Shown: positions 17,504-25,200 of the stretch, in pieces
How the letters are laid out: the number at the start of each line of letters is the position of its first letter
How positions within the stretch are numbered: the stretch's first letter is position 1
Position numbers and translations under genes: made by a program
Origin: Mucilaginibacter sp. L3T2-6
GTDB taxonomy: Bacteria; Bacteroidota; Bacteroidia; Sphingobacteriales; Sphingobacteriaceae
Direction of reading: 5' to 3'
DNA length: 64,000 nt
NCBI RefSeq assembly: GCF_030519355.1
Contig: NZ_JAUMKC010000010.1
Span: 124,001 to 188,000, forward strand
Notes under the pieces: model-generated
Told to the model about the DNA's origin: nothing
Seen by the model: only the letters and a program-made list of their open reading frames with translations
Database searches by the model: none

Positions 17504-17968
17504 TTAATAAAGCTCAAATAATGCCTCTATCTCCACCGGAATATTATCCGGCAACGAGCCCATGCCTACTGCACTGCGTACACCAATGCCATTTTCATCG
17601 CCCCAAACCTTTGCAAACAGTTCACTGCAACCGTTGATAATAAAAGGGTGGCGCTCAAAATCGGGTGTACAATTAACCATGCCTAATACCTTTATCACCC
17701 GCTTTATTTTATCCAGGCTGCCGATGTTTGCTTTAATAGTAGCCAGTATAGCAAGTCCAACCTGGCGCGCAGCCAGCTTACCTTCTTCCATGGTTAGGTC
17801 TTTTCCTACACGTCCGATGATAAGACTTCCGTCCTCCTGCACCGTTCCGTGGCCGGATACATATAAATATTTGCCATCGATAAGGCAAGGTTTGTACACA
17901 CCGAGCGGTTTCGGCGCCGGTGGAAGATTAAGCCCAAGGGCGGCGAAGTTTTCTTCAGCTGTCTTCAT
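17504..17968 (-). CDS. RidA family enamine/imine deaminase
   Basis: A 154-residue RidA/YjgF-YER057c-UK114 protein, in the longer YjgH-like form. Members hydrolyse reactive enamine/imine intermediates such as 2-aminoacrylate made by PLP dehydratases. Family elements: 'YLYVSGHGTVQEDGSLIIGR', 'AARQVGLAILATIKANIGSL' and 'VRSAVGMGSLPDNIPVEIEA' at the end. The start at 17968 (MKTAEENFAALGL) is chosen over 18022 because the longer frame would run through the hairpin terminator at 18007-18031 that ends the preceding operon. The D-TA/D-serine dehydratase-like gene follows 79 bases later. Confidence 0.9.
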   Translation of the reverse strand: MKTAEENFAALGLNLPPAPKPLGVYKPCLIDGKYLYVSGHGTVQEDGSLIIGRVGKDLTMEEGKLAARQVGLAILATIKANIGSLDKIKRVIKVLGMVNCTPDFERHPFIINGCSELFAKVWGDENGIGVRSAVGMGSLPDNIPVEIEALFELY

Positions 17969-18006
17969 TTTTATCAGGTAAATAATTAAAAACAAACATA
18001 AATAAA

Positions 18007-18031
18007 AAGCCGGGTATCTCACGCCCGGCTT
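18007..18031 (-). terminator. Rho-independent terminator of the barrel-haloperoxidase operon
   Basis: A stem AAGCCGGG (18007-18014) / CCCGGCTT (18024-18031) with a 9-base loop. Read on the - strand it follows the stop at 18058 by 26 bases and is directly followed by TTTTTATT and further T-rich sequence. It separates the operon above from the RidA gene. Confidence 0.9.
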
Positions 18032-18057
18032 AACTAAATCAAATAATCAACTTTATA

Positions 18058-19158
18058 TTAAAATCTGAAGCTTAGGCCCGCATTGATTACATAATCAGCA
18101 AATGCGGCATCGCCGTGTGCATATTTTCCTGTTAGTTCAGTTGTTCTTATGTCAGCAACGCTTCGCGTACGGTCGCGCATCAGGGCTACTGGTACGAAAG
18201 CATAAACAGAGAATCTTTTCAGCCTGTAGGTAACTCCCGGCTCAGCCGATAATATATATCCTGGCCTCCTGAAGCCATCGCTTTTACCAAACACATCGCG
18301 CACAGGCAGGCATTCATAACGTACACCGCCCGAAAAATCCAGGTGTTTTGTACCCAGGCCAAAGCCCAGGCGAACCAGTTCCTGGTCAGGAACGCTCATT
18401 ACATTGCTTGTAACCGCTATTGATGTTGCGCTAGCCGTTCCGCCGCGTGTTGTTGAAACACCATTCACGTCGCGCGGGTTAAACAAATAAAAGAAGGTGC
18501 CATACATACCAAAGTTGTGGGTAAAGTTGTAATAGGCGTTGATTTCGGTCGTGATACCGAAACCGCCATCGCCTGGCTGTATCGACTGGTCAACAGGGCC
18601 GCGGCGCGAGGCTCCGTTTGGGCCGACATTATAAAAATCATCCATAACATCATCCTTGCCGGTTGGAAGTTTTATACCAAGCCCCACTTGTATATTTCCG
18701 TTATGCGACTTTTGCGGATTCAAAAGCCAGGCATAACCGGTCAGCCTTATATCGCCGATTCCAGCCGCCTGTGTCGACCGCCTGTCCGAGCCGCCATGCT
18801 CGTATAACGATGACCTGTTGTTAATGATAAGTGGCAGATCAATCGCAGCCGACCAACGGTTATTAAAATTGCGGGTAAGCGAAAAATCCTGGGTAAAAGC
18901 ATGATTAATTACGTTTGTCTTTTGCTCTATACGTTGCTTTTGTTCATCCTTACCAACAAAGTGTTTGTACGACCTGAAATAGCGGCTATTTGTATTGAAA
19001 AGCCAGCTTCCCTGTGGCGCAAGGCTATCGGGATGCTCACTCATAGTGCATAAGCCGCCGGTACTCCTGATAGCCACACAGCCTTGGGCAAATGTGTTTG
19101 ATTTTGCAAAGGCCAAAATTATTGCCACGGTGAAAATTGCTTTAAGCGTTTTTTTCAT
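18058..19158 (-). CDS. Outer-membrane beta-barrel protein (transporter-like)
   Basis: A 366-residue protein with a signal peptide (cleavage after NTFAQ, near residue 25) and many alternating-polarity segments ending in aromatic or basic residues, closing with 'VINAGLSFRF'; the terminal Phe is typical for outer-membrane barrels. The GLGIKLPTGKDDV element occurs in the 'transporter/phenol-degradation meta' type barrels of Gram-negatives. It is the third and last gene of an operon (barrel, PAP2/haloperoxidase, barrel) ended by the terminator at 18007-18031. Two cysteines in the mature N-terminus (GCVAIRSTGGLC) are unusual. It is probably a passive channel; the cargo is unknown. Confidence 0.8.
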   Translation of the reverse strand: MKKTLKAIFTVAIILAFAKSNTFAQGCVAIRSTGGLCTMSEHPDSLAPQGSWLFNTNSRYFRSYKHFVGKDEQKQRIEQKTNVINHAFTQDFSLTRNFNNRWSAAIDLPLIINNRSSLYEHGGSDRRSTQAAGIGDIRLTGYAWLLNPQKSHNGNIQVGLGIKLPTGKDDVMDDFYNVGPNGASRRGPVDQSIQPGDGGFGITTEINAYYNFTHNFGMYGTFFYLFNPRDVNGVSTTRGGTASATSIAVTSNVMSVPDQELVRLGFGLGTKHLDFSGGVRYECLPVRDVFGKSDGFRRPGYILSAEPGVTYRLKRFSVYAFVPVALMRDRTRSVADIRTTELTGKYAHGDAAFADYVINAGLSFRF

Positions 19159-19203
19159 GATGAATTGGGTTCTGTTTAATAGGGTATTTGTGTTAATAGT
19201 TAA

Positions 19204-20760
19204 TTAGTTTCCTGCGCCGTCTGTTTTACCTCGTTGTACAGCATATTGGCCCACTTTTATGCCGGTTTGCAAACCAACTTCCACGTCCGAACGATAGTGT
19301 ATGCCACCATATAACCTCGACATCGATGCCTGGTTAGCCAGGTCTGTAAACTTGCTACCCCTGTCGGGCAATAAATAGGTAAGCACGGTTGCAGCAGCGC
19401 CGCTGAAATTTGAGTGGCCTGAGGTATATGCCGGAAAGTTTGGCAAACCTGTAAGCGTTTTAATTTTGGGATTAGCCTGGGTTGGACGTTGGTTAAAGTA
19501 AAAATATTTGGTATCCCAGCATACAATGGCGGCATCCATCTGCCCCATGTTCAACAGCGCAAAATTGCGTGCCCAGCGTACCTCGCTATAGTTTTGTTTT
19601 ACAAACTCGTCTGCAGCAATCGTATTCCAATGACCTGTTGGCGTTGAAGTTCCCACGCCGTCAGCCCAAAATTCCACTATTGCCTGGTGTTCGCGGGTTG
19701 GGTTATTTGTATAAGACAACACCTCCTCGGTTTCCTTCTTAAATTCAGGTGAGTTTGTAGCGTACGGCGGTGCAGGACGTATTGCAGCCACTGTAAGTGT
19801 ATCGAAAAGAAATGGCGTAACCTTGCCAAACAAAGGAAGCATTGGCGGGCGTTTTGGGGCTTCCTGGCTAACCCAATAGGTTTCGCCGCGGGCAGTGGTT
19901 TTGGTTTGCAGCTGCAGCCAGTCGGTTGGGGTGCCGACGGCTTTTCCTGCACGGTCGCCGCGGGCGCGCGCTGTAAAAATGTCAGCCACCTGCGCACCTA
20001 AAGCCCGGCCTGCCGTAAGTTCCCCACGGGTATTTGCGCCGGCCATAATACGGTACTGCATTTCCTCTGCCGCTTTTTGCTCTATATAGTCAATATCAGC
20101 AGGGAATAATAATTTCATTATCTCAACAGATGCACCGGCAACAACAGCATCCTCGCTTGGATATGATGGCAGTGCTGATTTAGGTATTGACGGCTTTATC
20201 GATGCATCAAAGTTATAAGGTGCAGCACGGTTATACATGTTTTTAAAATGATAAGCAGTTACCAAAGCGTCATACTGGGCTGCGCTTACATACGCATAGG
20301 CACGCGCCGCATACGGCGGATTGGCAAAAGGAAATACCGGGTAGGCAAAGGGATTAGTCGCACTTGGCGCAGGGTAAGTGCCATCTGCATTCTGATAAGG
20401 CGGCACATTGTGTTTGGCTACCAGGTCCCGCAAAATTTCGTTCCACCTCAAAACTGAACCGGCGCTCCAGTATTTAATAATAGCTTTCTGCTCGTCAGTT
20501 AATTTACCCTGGTAAGCTTTTATTTCGTTTATGTCAGCGGCATAAGCGGGCGAGTTAGTTGCGTCAGGGGCAGGCACGTTAAACACCGATGGGTCTTTAA
20601 CCAAAACCGTTTTCCATGTATCGGCATTGATGTCGATGTTCGACGGCGCCAGTGCCGGATACACCAGCGAACGGTCGGCTATGTTTTTATGGCAGGCCCC
20701 TAAAAAAACTGATGCTGCTACAGCCAACATCGGAATCACATTAAGTATCGGTCTTTTCAT
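19204..20760 (-). CDS. PAP2/vanadium-haloperoxidase family lipoprotein
   Basis: A 518-residue lipoprotein: the ATG at 20760 gives a signal with lipobox FLGAC (Cys23), whereas the longer frame from 20895 overlaps the previous gene. The C-terminal half has all three PAP2 motifs: KX6RP (K418-R425-P426), TSGHS (446-450, H449 acid-base) and SRX5HX3D (S481 to D492, nucleophile H488). The N-terminal half repeats the same layout, but the motifs are lost (PSEDA at 201-205, NTRGE at 243-247). The family contains vanadium-dependent chloro/bromoperoxidases and acid phosphatases, which share this site; the two cannot be separated here. The size and 'AYTSGHSNFSGA' favour the haloperoxidase-like branch. It is flanked in the operon by two barrel proteins. 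Confidence 0.88.
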   Translation of the reverse strand: MKRPILNVIPMLAVAASVFLGACHKNIADRSLVYPALAPSNIDINADTWKTVLVKDPSVFNVPAPDATNSPAYAADINEIKAYQGKLTDEQKAIIKYWSAGSVLRWNEILRDLVAKHNVPPYQNADGTYPAPSATNPFAYPVFPFANPPYAARAYAYVSAAQYDALVTAYHFKNMYNRAAPYNFDASIKPSIPKSALPSYPSEDAVVAGASVEIMKLLFPADIDYIEQKAAEEMQYRIMAGANTRGELTAGRALGAQVADIFTARARGDRAGKAVGTPTDWLQLQTKTTARGETYWVSQEAPKRPPMLPLFGKVTPFLFDTLTVAAIRPAPPYATNSPEFKKETEEVLSYTNNPTREHQAIVEFWADGVGTSTPTGHWNTIAADEFVKQNYSEVRWARNFALLNMGQMDAAIVCWDTKYFYFNQRPTQANPKIKTLTGLPNFPAYTSGHSNFSGAAATVLTYLLPDRGSKFTDLANQASMSRLYGGIHYRSDVEVGLQTGIKVGQYAVQRGKTDGAGN

Positions 20761-20764
20761 GGTT

Positions 20765-21703
20765 TTATTTATTTTTTTTGTTGAAATCGAAAACATATAA
20801 TACGGTTGCAAAAAAAGTTGTGGCCTGGCCAACATTGCGGCCGCTAACCACGTAATTACCGCCTGCAACAACTTCAAAGCCGGTAAGATTGTCAAAACTG
20901 TATTTAGCCAAACCGCCTATAGTGGTCATGTTCATTTTATTGCTGGCAAAAGGCATGTCATTTTTGCGGATATCGAAGCCGCCGAGAGTGGTCGTTTTAC
21001 TTACTATAGCTTCCACATTCAGTTTAAGGCTGCGGTAGCCAAAACTTCCTAAAAAGTTAGATACGTTCGGCATTTCCACATCGTGGCTGTAAATTATATG
21101 ATCGGTATAATACGCATCCCTGTCGATAGAGGTATTGCTGCGCCACACATACTGACCCGCGCCGGCCACAAAGAACCGGCCCACCTGGTAATTTAAAAGC
21201 CCGCGAAGTGCAAAGTTTTTTGTATGAAGACCGATCGACACGGGTAAAAAGTCGTTTTCATAGTTTGATAAGGGGATAGAACCTTCAGCGATAGCATGTG
21301 CGCTGAAAATACCTTTGCCCAGTTCGGTATTAAGTGCCATATATTTTAAGGCCACTGTTAAGTCCTGCAGGCCGCTTTGTCCGTGTAGCGTGCCGGCCGA
21401 CGCGTTGGTTTTGATGTAAGGCGCCATCGCTATTACATCCAGTTTGTTGGTTATTCCATAGTTACCCACATAAGTAAACGAATTCGCCGACAATGTCCCG
21501 ATATTACCATTATCGCGTTTAAAAGTCCCTTCCCAATAATCCTTCCAGCTGCTGTGTGCATACATCACACCGGTACAGAAATAGTTTTTGGGAATCATTA
21601 GTGCATCGGCATCGGTTTGGGCTTTAGCGGTTGCTGAAAAAATCAACAGGCCACCTGCCATCAAACCGGCCCGGTGCAAACACGAGCGTAAAGATTTAAT
21701 CAT
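20765..21703 (-). CDS. Outer-membrane beta-barrel protein
   Basis: A 312-residue exported protein: signal peptide to about residue 28 (SATAKAQ), then barrel-like alternation throughout (TYVGNYGITNKLDVIAMAPYI, FFVAGAGQYVWRSN, VVAGGNYVVSGRNVGQ), with the end FFATVLYVFDFNKKNK. It is first in the operon with the haloperoxidase-type lipoprotein, whose start codon lies 4 bases after this stop, so the coupling is tight. It differs from the third gene's barrel in sequence. Bacteroidota homologues are annotated as transporters or hypothetical proteins. The role is inferred from topology only. Confidence 0.78.
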   Translation of the reverse strand: MIKSLRSCLHRAGLMAGGLLIFSATAKAQTDADALMIPKNYFCTGVMYAHSSWKDYWEGTFKRDNGNIGTLSANSFTYVGNYGITNKLDVIAMAPYIKTNASAGTLHGQSGLQDLTVALKYMALNTELGKGIFSAHAIAEGSIPLSNYENDFLPVSIGLHTKNFALRGLLNYQVGRFFVAGAGQYVWRSNTSIDRDAYYTDHIIYSHDVEMPNVSNFLGSFGYRSLKLNVEAIVSKTTTLGGFDIRKNDMPFASNKMNMTTIGGLAKYSFDNLTGFEVVAGGNYVVSGRNVGQATTFFATVLYVFDFNKKNK

Positions 21704-22047
21704 GATGTTAATTAAAAAATGTAAAAAGGTTAAAAAGTAAGTACGCGGTTAAATGCCAGGTAAGAATTAAGCCGGCATTATATAAAGGAAAAGCTGCTGG
21801 ATTGTCAACGCCTTACAGGATAACTTGCACTATACAGATTGAGCTTAGTACTGTAAATATTGCGTGTTGGATGTTTCTCCAAAAGGTTTAATTACCGATG
21901 CATGTATTTTGGTGCTTTTAATATCCTGGTGTAGCGGATACACACATAGATGCATGCAAAAAACCAATATTATTAAAACCGGTAACGTTTAAAACCGAAT
22001 GGAATTAAGAGAAGACAGCCTCAACACAGAGTGTCGATAAAACAGCT
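21704..22047. other. Intergenic region, 344 bases
   Basis: It lies between two - strand genes and should hold the promoter for the barrel-haloperoxidase operon. The A+T-rich part nearest 21704 is the likely promoter zone, but I could not find a clean TAnnTTTG/TTTG pair. No open frame, hairpin or repeat stands out. Confidence 0.5.
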
Positions 22048-22656
22048 TTATGAAAAATTGGGAGGTTTCCCGGGAGATTCAATGAATGGTCTATCCAATA
22101 TAAACGATACCCTCCTGTTTATCGGGGTAATACGTGTTTCGAAATTGGTATATGTATAACCAAATGTTTCTAATGTATAGTCGCTAAGGCTGTTTACTTT
22201 TTTAACCGGCGCTTCATGGCCTTTCTTACTAAAGGGTACATCGCTGAACTCCCGGGCCGCAATTACATTTGCTTTTGCAAGACGGGTCTTTACGTTATTG
22301 GGTATACAAACAAAATACATCGTGTCGCGCGTTAATTTCATTCGCACGTAATTGTAATAGGTGTCCTTTAATTGTATCTGGCCCTGGATAACCTCATACT
22401 CATCCCAATCCTGTACAGTAGGCATGTGAACGGGTATTTTAAGTTCGATGAGTTTTGCGTCGTTTACTTTATTGTCAAAAATTTCCTTTACGATCTGTAC
22501 ATCCGATTGATGCATGTAGTATCGATAAAGCAAGGTATATCCGCCTATGCTGAACAGGTGGATACCTAACAATACTATAGCAAACAGTCGTTTCAAGTAA
22601 TCGGGTTTATAATCGGTAGTAAATCTATATAAAATTTTCTTTAAAAAGGAAAACAT
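22048..22656 (-). CDS. Single-span membrane protein of unknown function
   Basis: A 202-residue protein with one clear membrane segment at about residues 24-46 (LFAIVLLGIHLFSIGGYTLLY) preceded by a Lys/Arg-rich cytoplasmic end, followed by a ~155-residue domain predicted to face the periplasm. No cysteines or catalytic motifs stand out. I do not recognise the family. It is transcribed divergently from cydAB, with 126 bases between, so both promoters share the region that contains the 14-bp palindrome at 22719-22732; joint control is possible. Confidence 0.7.
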   Translation of the reverse strand: MFSFLKKILYRFTTDYKPDYLKRLFAIVLLGIHLFSIGGYTLLYRYYMHQSDVQIVKEIFDNKVNDAKLIELKIPVHMPTVQDWDEYEVIQGQIQLKDTYYNYVRMKLTRDTMYFVCIPNNVKTRLAKANVIAAREFSDVPFSKKGHEAPVKKVNSLSDYTLETFGYTYTNFETRITPINRRVSFILDRPFIESPGKPPNFS

Positions 22657-22718
22657 TTTTTAAAGTATTATTTAAGCGCCTCATATTTAGAAATATTCTA
22701 TTTAATAATTAACAATTG

Positions 22719-22732
22719 TAACAGGCCTGTTA
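22719..22732. promoter_or_regulatory. Perfect 14-bp palindrome, candidate operator for cydAB
   Basis: TAACAGGCCTGTTA equals its own reverse complement. It sits 18-31 bases upstream of the TATATTTG -7 box, i.e. over the expected -33 region of the cydA promoter, as a repressor or redox-sensor site would. It is also within the promoter zone of the divergent membrane protein gene. The binding protein is unknown. Confidence 0.6.
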
Positions 22733-22749
22733 GGGGCTTAAATGGTGGG

Positions 22750-22757
22750 TATATTTG
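22750..22757 (+). promoter_or_regulatory. Bacteroidota -7 promoter element of cydAB
   Basis: TATATTTG matches the TAnnTTTG consensus and is followed by the common GCAC context. The start codon lies 26 bases further on, which suits a short leader. No good -33 TTTG is present at the usual spacing; the 14-bp palindrome lies there instead. Confidence 0.6.
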
Positions 22758-22782
22758 CACGGGTATTATTAAAACGGATAAT

Positions 22783-24093
22783 ATGAACGATTTCATCGCT
22801 GCACGGTCACAAATGGCTATCTCACTGGGGTTTCATATCATATATTCGTGCATCGGCATGGTGATGCCGGTTTTTATGGCCGTTTCGCATTACAAGTGGA
22901 TAAAGACCGGTGAACCTGTTTATAAAAATATTACCCAGGCCTGGAGCAAGGGTGTCGCTATCTTTTTTGCTACCGGCGCAGTATCCGGAACAATATTGTC
23001 ATTCGAGCTTGGTTTGCTGTGGCCTAAGTTTATGGCACACGCGGGGCCAATATTTGGTATGCCATTCTCGCTGGAAGGTATCGCCTTTTTTATCGAGGCA
23101 ATAGCGCTCGGCTTTTTTCTTTATGGCTGGAATAAGTTCAATAAATGGTTCCACTGGTTCACCGGCATATTGGTCGGGGTAAGCGGCATAGCTTCCGGCA
23201 TTCTGGTAGTATCAGCTAATTCATGGATGAACAACCCGTCCGGGTTCGACTTCATTAATGGTCAATACATCAACATCGACCCTGTAAAAGCTATGTTCAA
23301 CGGCTCGTGGTTTTCCGAATCGCTGCATATGATCATCGCCGCCTTTTCAGCTACAGGATTTGCAGTCGCCGGTATCCATGCGCTGATGATCGCCCGAAAG
23401 AAGAATGTGTTATTTCATACGAAAGCCTTCCGGATTGCCATCGTTTTCGGGGCTATAGCGGCCATTCTGCAGCCGTTCAGCGGAGATTTATCCGCCAAAA
23501 ATGCCGCCGCAAAACAACCTGCAAAGCTGGCGGCTATGGAAGCTTACTTTCATACGCAGCCTTATTCTCCTTTAACTATTGGCGGCTTTCCGGATACCGC
23601 CGCTAAGAAAAACAAATATGGACTTGAAATCCCGGGGCTGCTTAGTTTTTTGGTATATGATAATTTTCAGCAACCCGTAAAGGCCCTTGATCAAATACCT
23701 GTGAAAGATCATCCGCCTATAGCTGTTACGCATATTGCTTTCGAGATAATGATCGCTATAGGCTCGGCAATGATGCTGGTTGGACTGTTATATTTTACAG
23801 CTATCTGGAAGAAAAGAAGCTGGCTCACCAAAGGCTGGTTTCTCAAGTTGTTTATACTATCAACGCCGTTTGGTTTTATAGCTGTAGAGGCGGGATGGAC
23901 CGTCACGGAAGTTGGCCGCCAGCCTTGGATTATCCAGGGCGTTATGCGCACCAGCGAAGCCGTTACGCCGATGCCGGGTATTGCCTATTCATTTTACCTG
24001 TTTACGGCAGTTTATTTAATACTAAGCATTGCGGTGATATTTTTATTAAGCCGGCAAATTAAAATGGTTCCTGAGTTGTACGATGTTAAATGA
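22783..24093 (+). CDS. cydA: Cytochrome bd ubiquinol oxidase subunit I
   Basis: Subunit I of the bd-type terminal oxidase, which reduces O2 to water with quinol, in the inner membrane. 436 residues with about nine hydrophobic segments. Markers: 'RSQMAISLGFHIIYSCIGM' with the N-terminal haem-ligand histidine, GAVSGTILSFELGLLWP, 'NSWMNNPSGF' and the signature GRQPWIIQGVMRTSEAVT near residues 385-400. The Q-loop is short, as in the non-enterobacterial class that includes cyanide-insensitive oxidases; whether this one is cyanide-insensitive is not shown. It overlaps cydB by 11 bases. Confidence 0.95.
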   Translation: MNDFIAARSQMAISLGFHIIYSCIGMVMPVFMAVSHYKWIKTGEPVYKNITQAWSKGVAIFFATGAVSGTILSFELGLLWPKFMAHAGPIFGMPFSLEGIAFFIEAIALGFFLYGWNKFNKWFHWFTGILVGVSGIASGILVVSANSWMNNPSGFDFINGQYINIDPVKAMFNGSWFSESLHMIIAAFSATGFAVAGIHALMIARKKNVLFHTKAFRIAIVFGAIAAILQPFSGDLSAKNAAAKQPAKLAAMEAYFHTQPYSPLTIGGFPDTAAKKNKYGLEIPGLLSFLVYDNFQQPVKALDQIPVKDHPPIAVTHIAFEIMIAIGSAMMLVGLLYFTAIWKKRSWLTKGWFLKLFILSTPFGFIAVEAGWTVTEVGRQPWIIQGVMRTSEAVTPMPGIAYSFYLFTAVYLILSIAVIFLLSRQIKMVPELYDVK

Positions 24094-25111
24094 TGTTATA
24101 ATGATATATGTTGTTATCACCTTCCTGTTTCTATCCATAGTGCTGTATTTCCTGTTGGGCGGGGCTGATTTTGGCGCAGGGATCATAGAACTTTTTACAT
24201 CAGAGAAAAACAAGCATAAAACACGGCAGACCAGCTATCATGCCATCGGCCCGATCTGGGAAGCCAACCACATGTGGCTTATTATTGCTGTAGTGATCAT
24301 GTTCGTGGGATTCCCCGTTGTGTATAGCACCATGTGCACTTATCTGCATATACCCATGTTAATTATGCTTTTGGGTATCACTGCCCGCGGGACGGCTTTT
24401 GCTTTCCGCAGTTACGATGCCATTAAGGGCGAGAATACGCAAAGAATATACAACCAGGTATTTGTTTACTCGAGTTTTATAACGCCCTTATTTTTAGGGA
24501 TAATTGCAGGCAGCACCATCTCGCGGCAGATCGACTTACACGCGGGTTCTTTTTTAGGCGCCTACGTATTCAGCTGGTTCAACTATTTCTCGGTGGCAGT
24601 AGGCTTATTTACTGTTGCATTGAGCGGTTATCTTGCTGCCATCTACCTCATCGGAGAAGCAGACAACGATCATGATGCCCGCCGTTTTATAGTAAAAGCG
24701 AAAGCAATGAATATAATTGCGGTTGCTTTTGGCGGCCTGGTGTTCATTGCGTCCGAGGTAGAGAATATTCACTTAGCACATTGGATTTTTGGCAATCCTG
24801 TTAGCCTCACAGCCGTAATAGCAGCCTCTGTCTCACTTATCGCGTCATGGATATTAATCAATACAGGCAAGCGGAAAATCATCCGTATCGGCGCCGGTTT
24901 CCAGGTAACTATGATATTGCTGGCCGTAGGTTATATGCACTACCCTTACCTTTTAATGGTAAAAGGCGGGCAAAACCTGTCGCTTTTTGTATATCGTGCT
25001 CCCGAAACTACTATTAACGACCTGGGATGGGGATTATTTATCGGCAGCTTTTTGATACTGCCCTCGCTGTTCTATTTGTATTATAGTTTTCAGAAGAAAG
25101 AGATTGTGTAA
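24083..25111 (+). CDS. cydB: Cytochrome bd ubiquinol oxidase subunit II
   Basis: Subunit II of the bd oxidase: 342 residues, about eight to nine membrane helices, with the family signature 'LLGGADFGAGIIELF' near residues 25-39 and 'IGPIWEANHMWLI' near 52-64. The ATG at 24083 overlaps the cydA end; an alternative ATG at 24101 (MIYVVITF) would place the first helix nearer the N-terminus as in other CydB proteins, so the exact start is uncertain. No cydX-like small gene or cydDC assembly exporter follows. The operon ends at an inverted repeat at 25124-25185. Confidence 0.95.
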   Translation: MLNDVIMIYVVITFLFLSIVLYFLLGGADFGAGIIELFTSEKNKHKTRQTSYHAIGPIWEANHMWLIIAVVIMFVGFPVVYSTMCTYLHIPMLIMLLGITARGTAFAFRSYDAIKGENTQRIYNQVFVYSSFITPLFLGIIAGSTISRQIDLHAGSFLGAYVFSWFNYFSVAVGLFTVALSGYLAAIYLIGEADNDHDARRFIVKAKAMNIIAVAFGGLVFIASEVENIHLAHWIFGNPVSLTAVIAASVSLIASWILINTGKRKIIRIGAGFQVTMILLAVGYMHYPYLLMVKGGQNLSLFVYRAPETTINDLGWGLFIGSFLILPSLFYLYYSFQKKEIV

Positions 25112-25123
25112 ACCCTGATAAAA

Positions 25124-25185
25124 AACATGTCATTTCAAGCGATAGTGAATATCCTTCTTCCCTTCTCTCGTCGAAATGACATGTT
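25124..25185. repeat. Intergenic inverted repeat between convergent genes
   Basis: AACATGTCATTTC (24-36 relative to 25100) pairs perfectly over 13 bp with GAAATGACATGTT (25173-25185), separated by 36 bases. The layout, GTCATTTC...GTCGAAATGAC, resembles dispersed palindromes common between genes in this bacterial family (from memory). It may double as a terminator for cydB and the DUF1080 gene; related to 5163-5242. Confidence 0.6.
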
Positions 25186-25200
25186 ATATAGCCTGAAGCG

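Noticed and set aside
17969..18022. Longer reading frame of the RidA gene up to 18022
   Set aside because: It would read through the clear hairpin terminator at 18007-18031, and the family starts near MKTAEENF.
20761..20895. Longer reading frame of the haloperoxidase gene up to 20895
   Set aside because: It would overlap the preceding barrel gene by over 100 bases and would bury the lipoprotein signal that starts at 20760.
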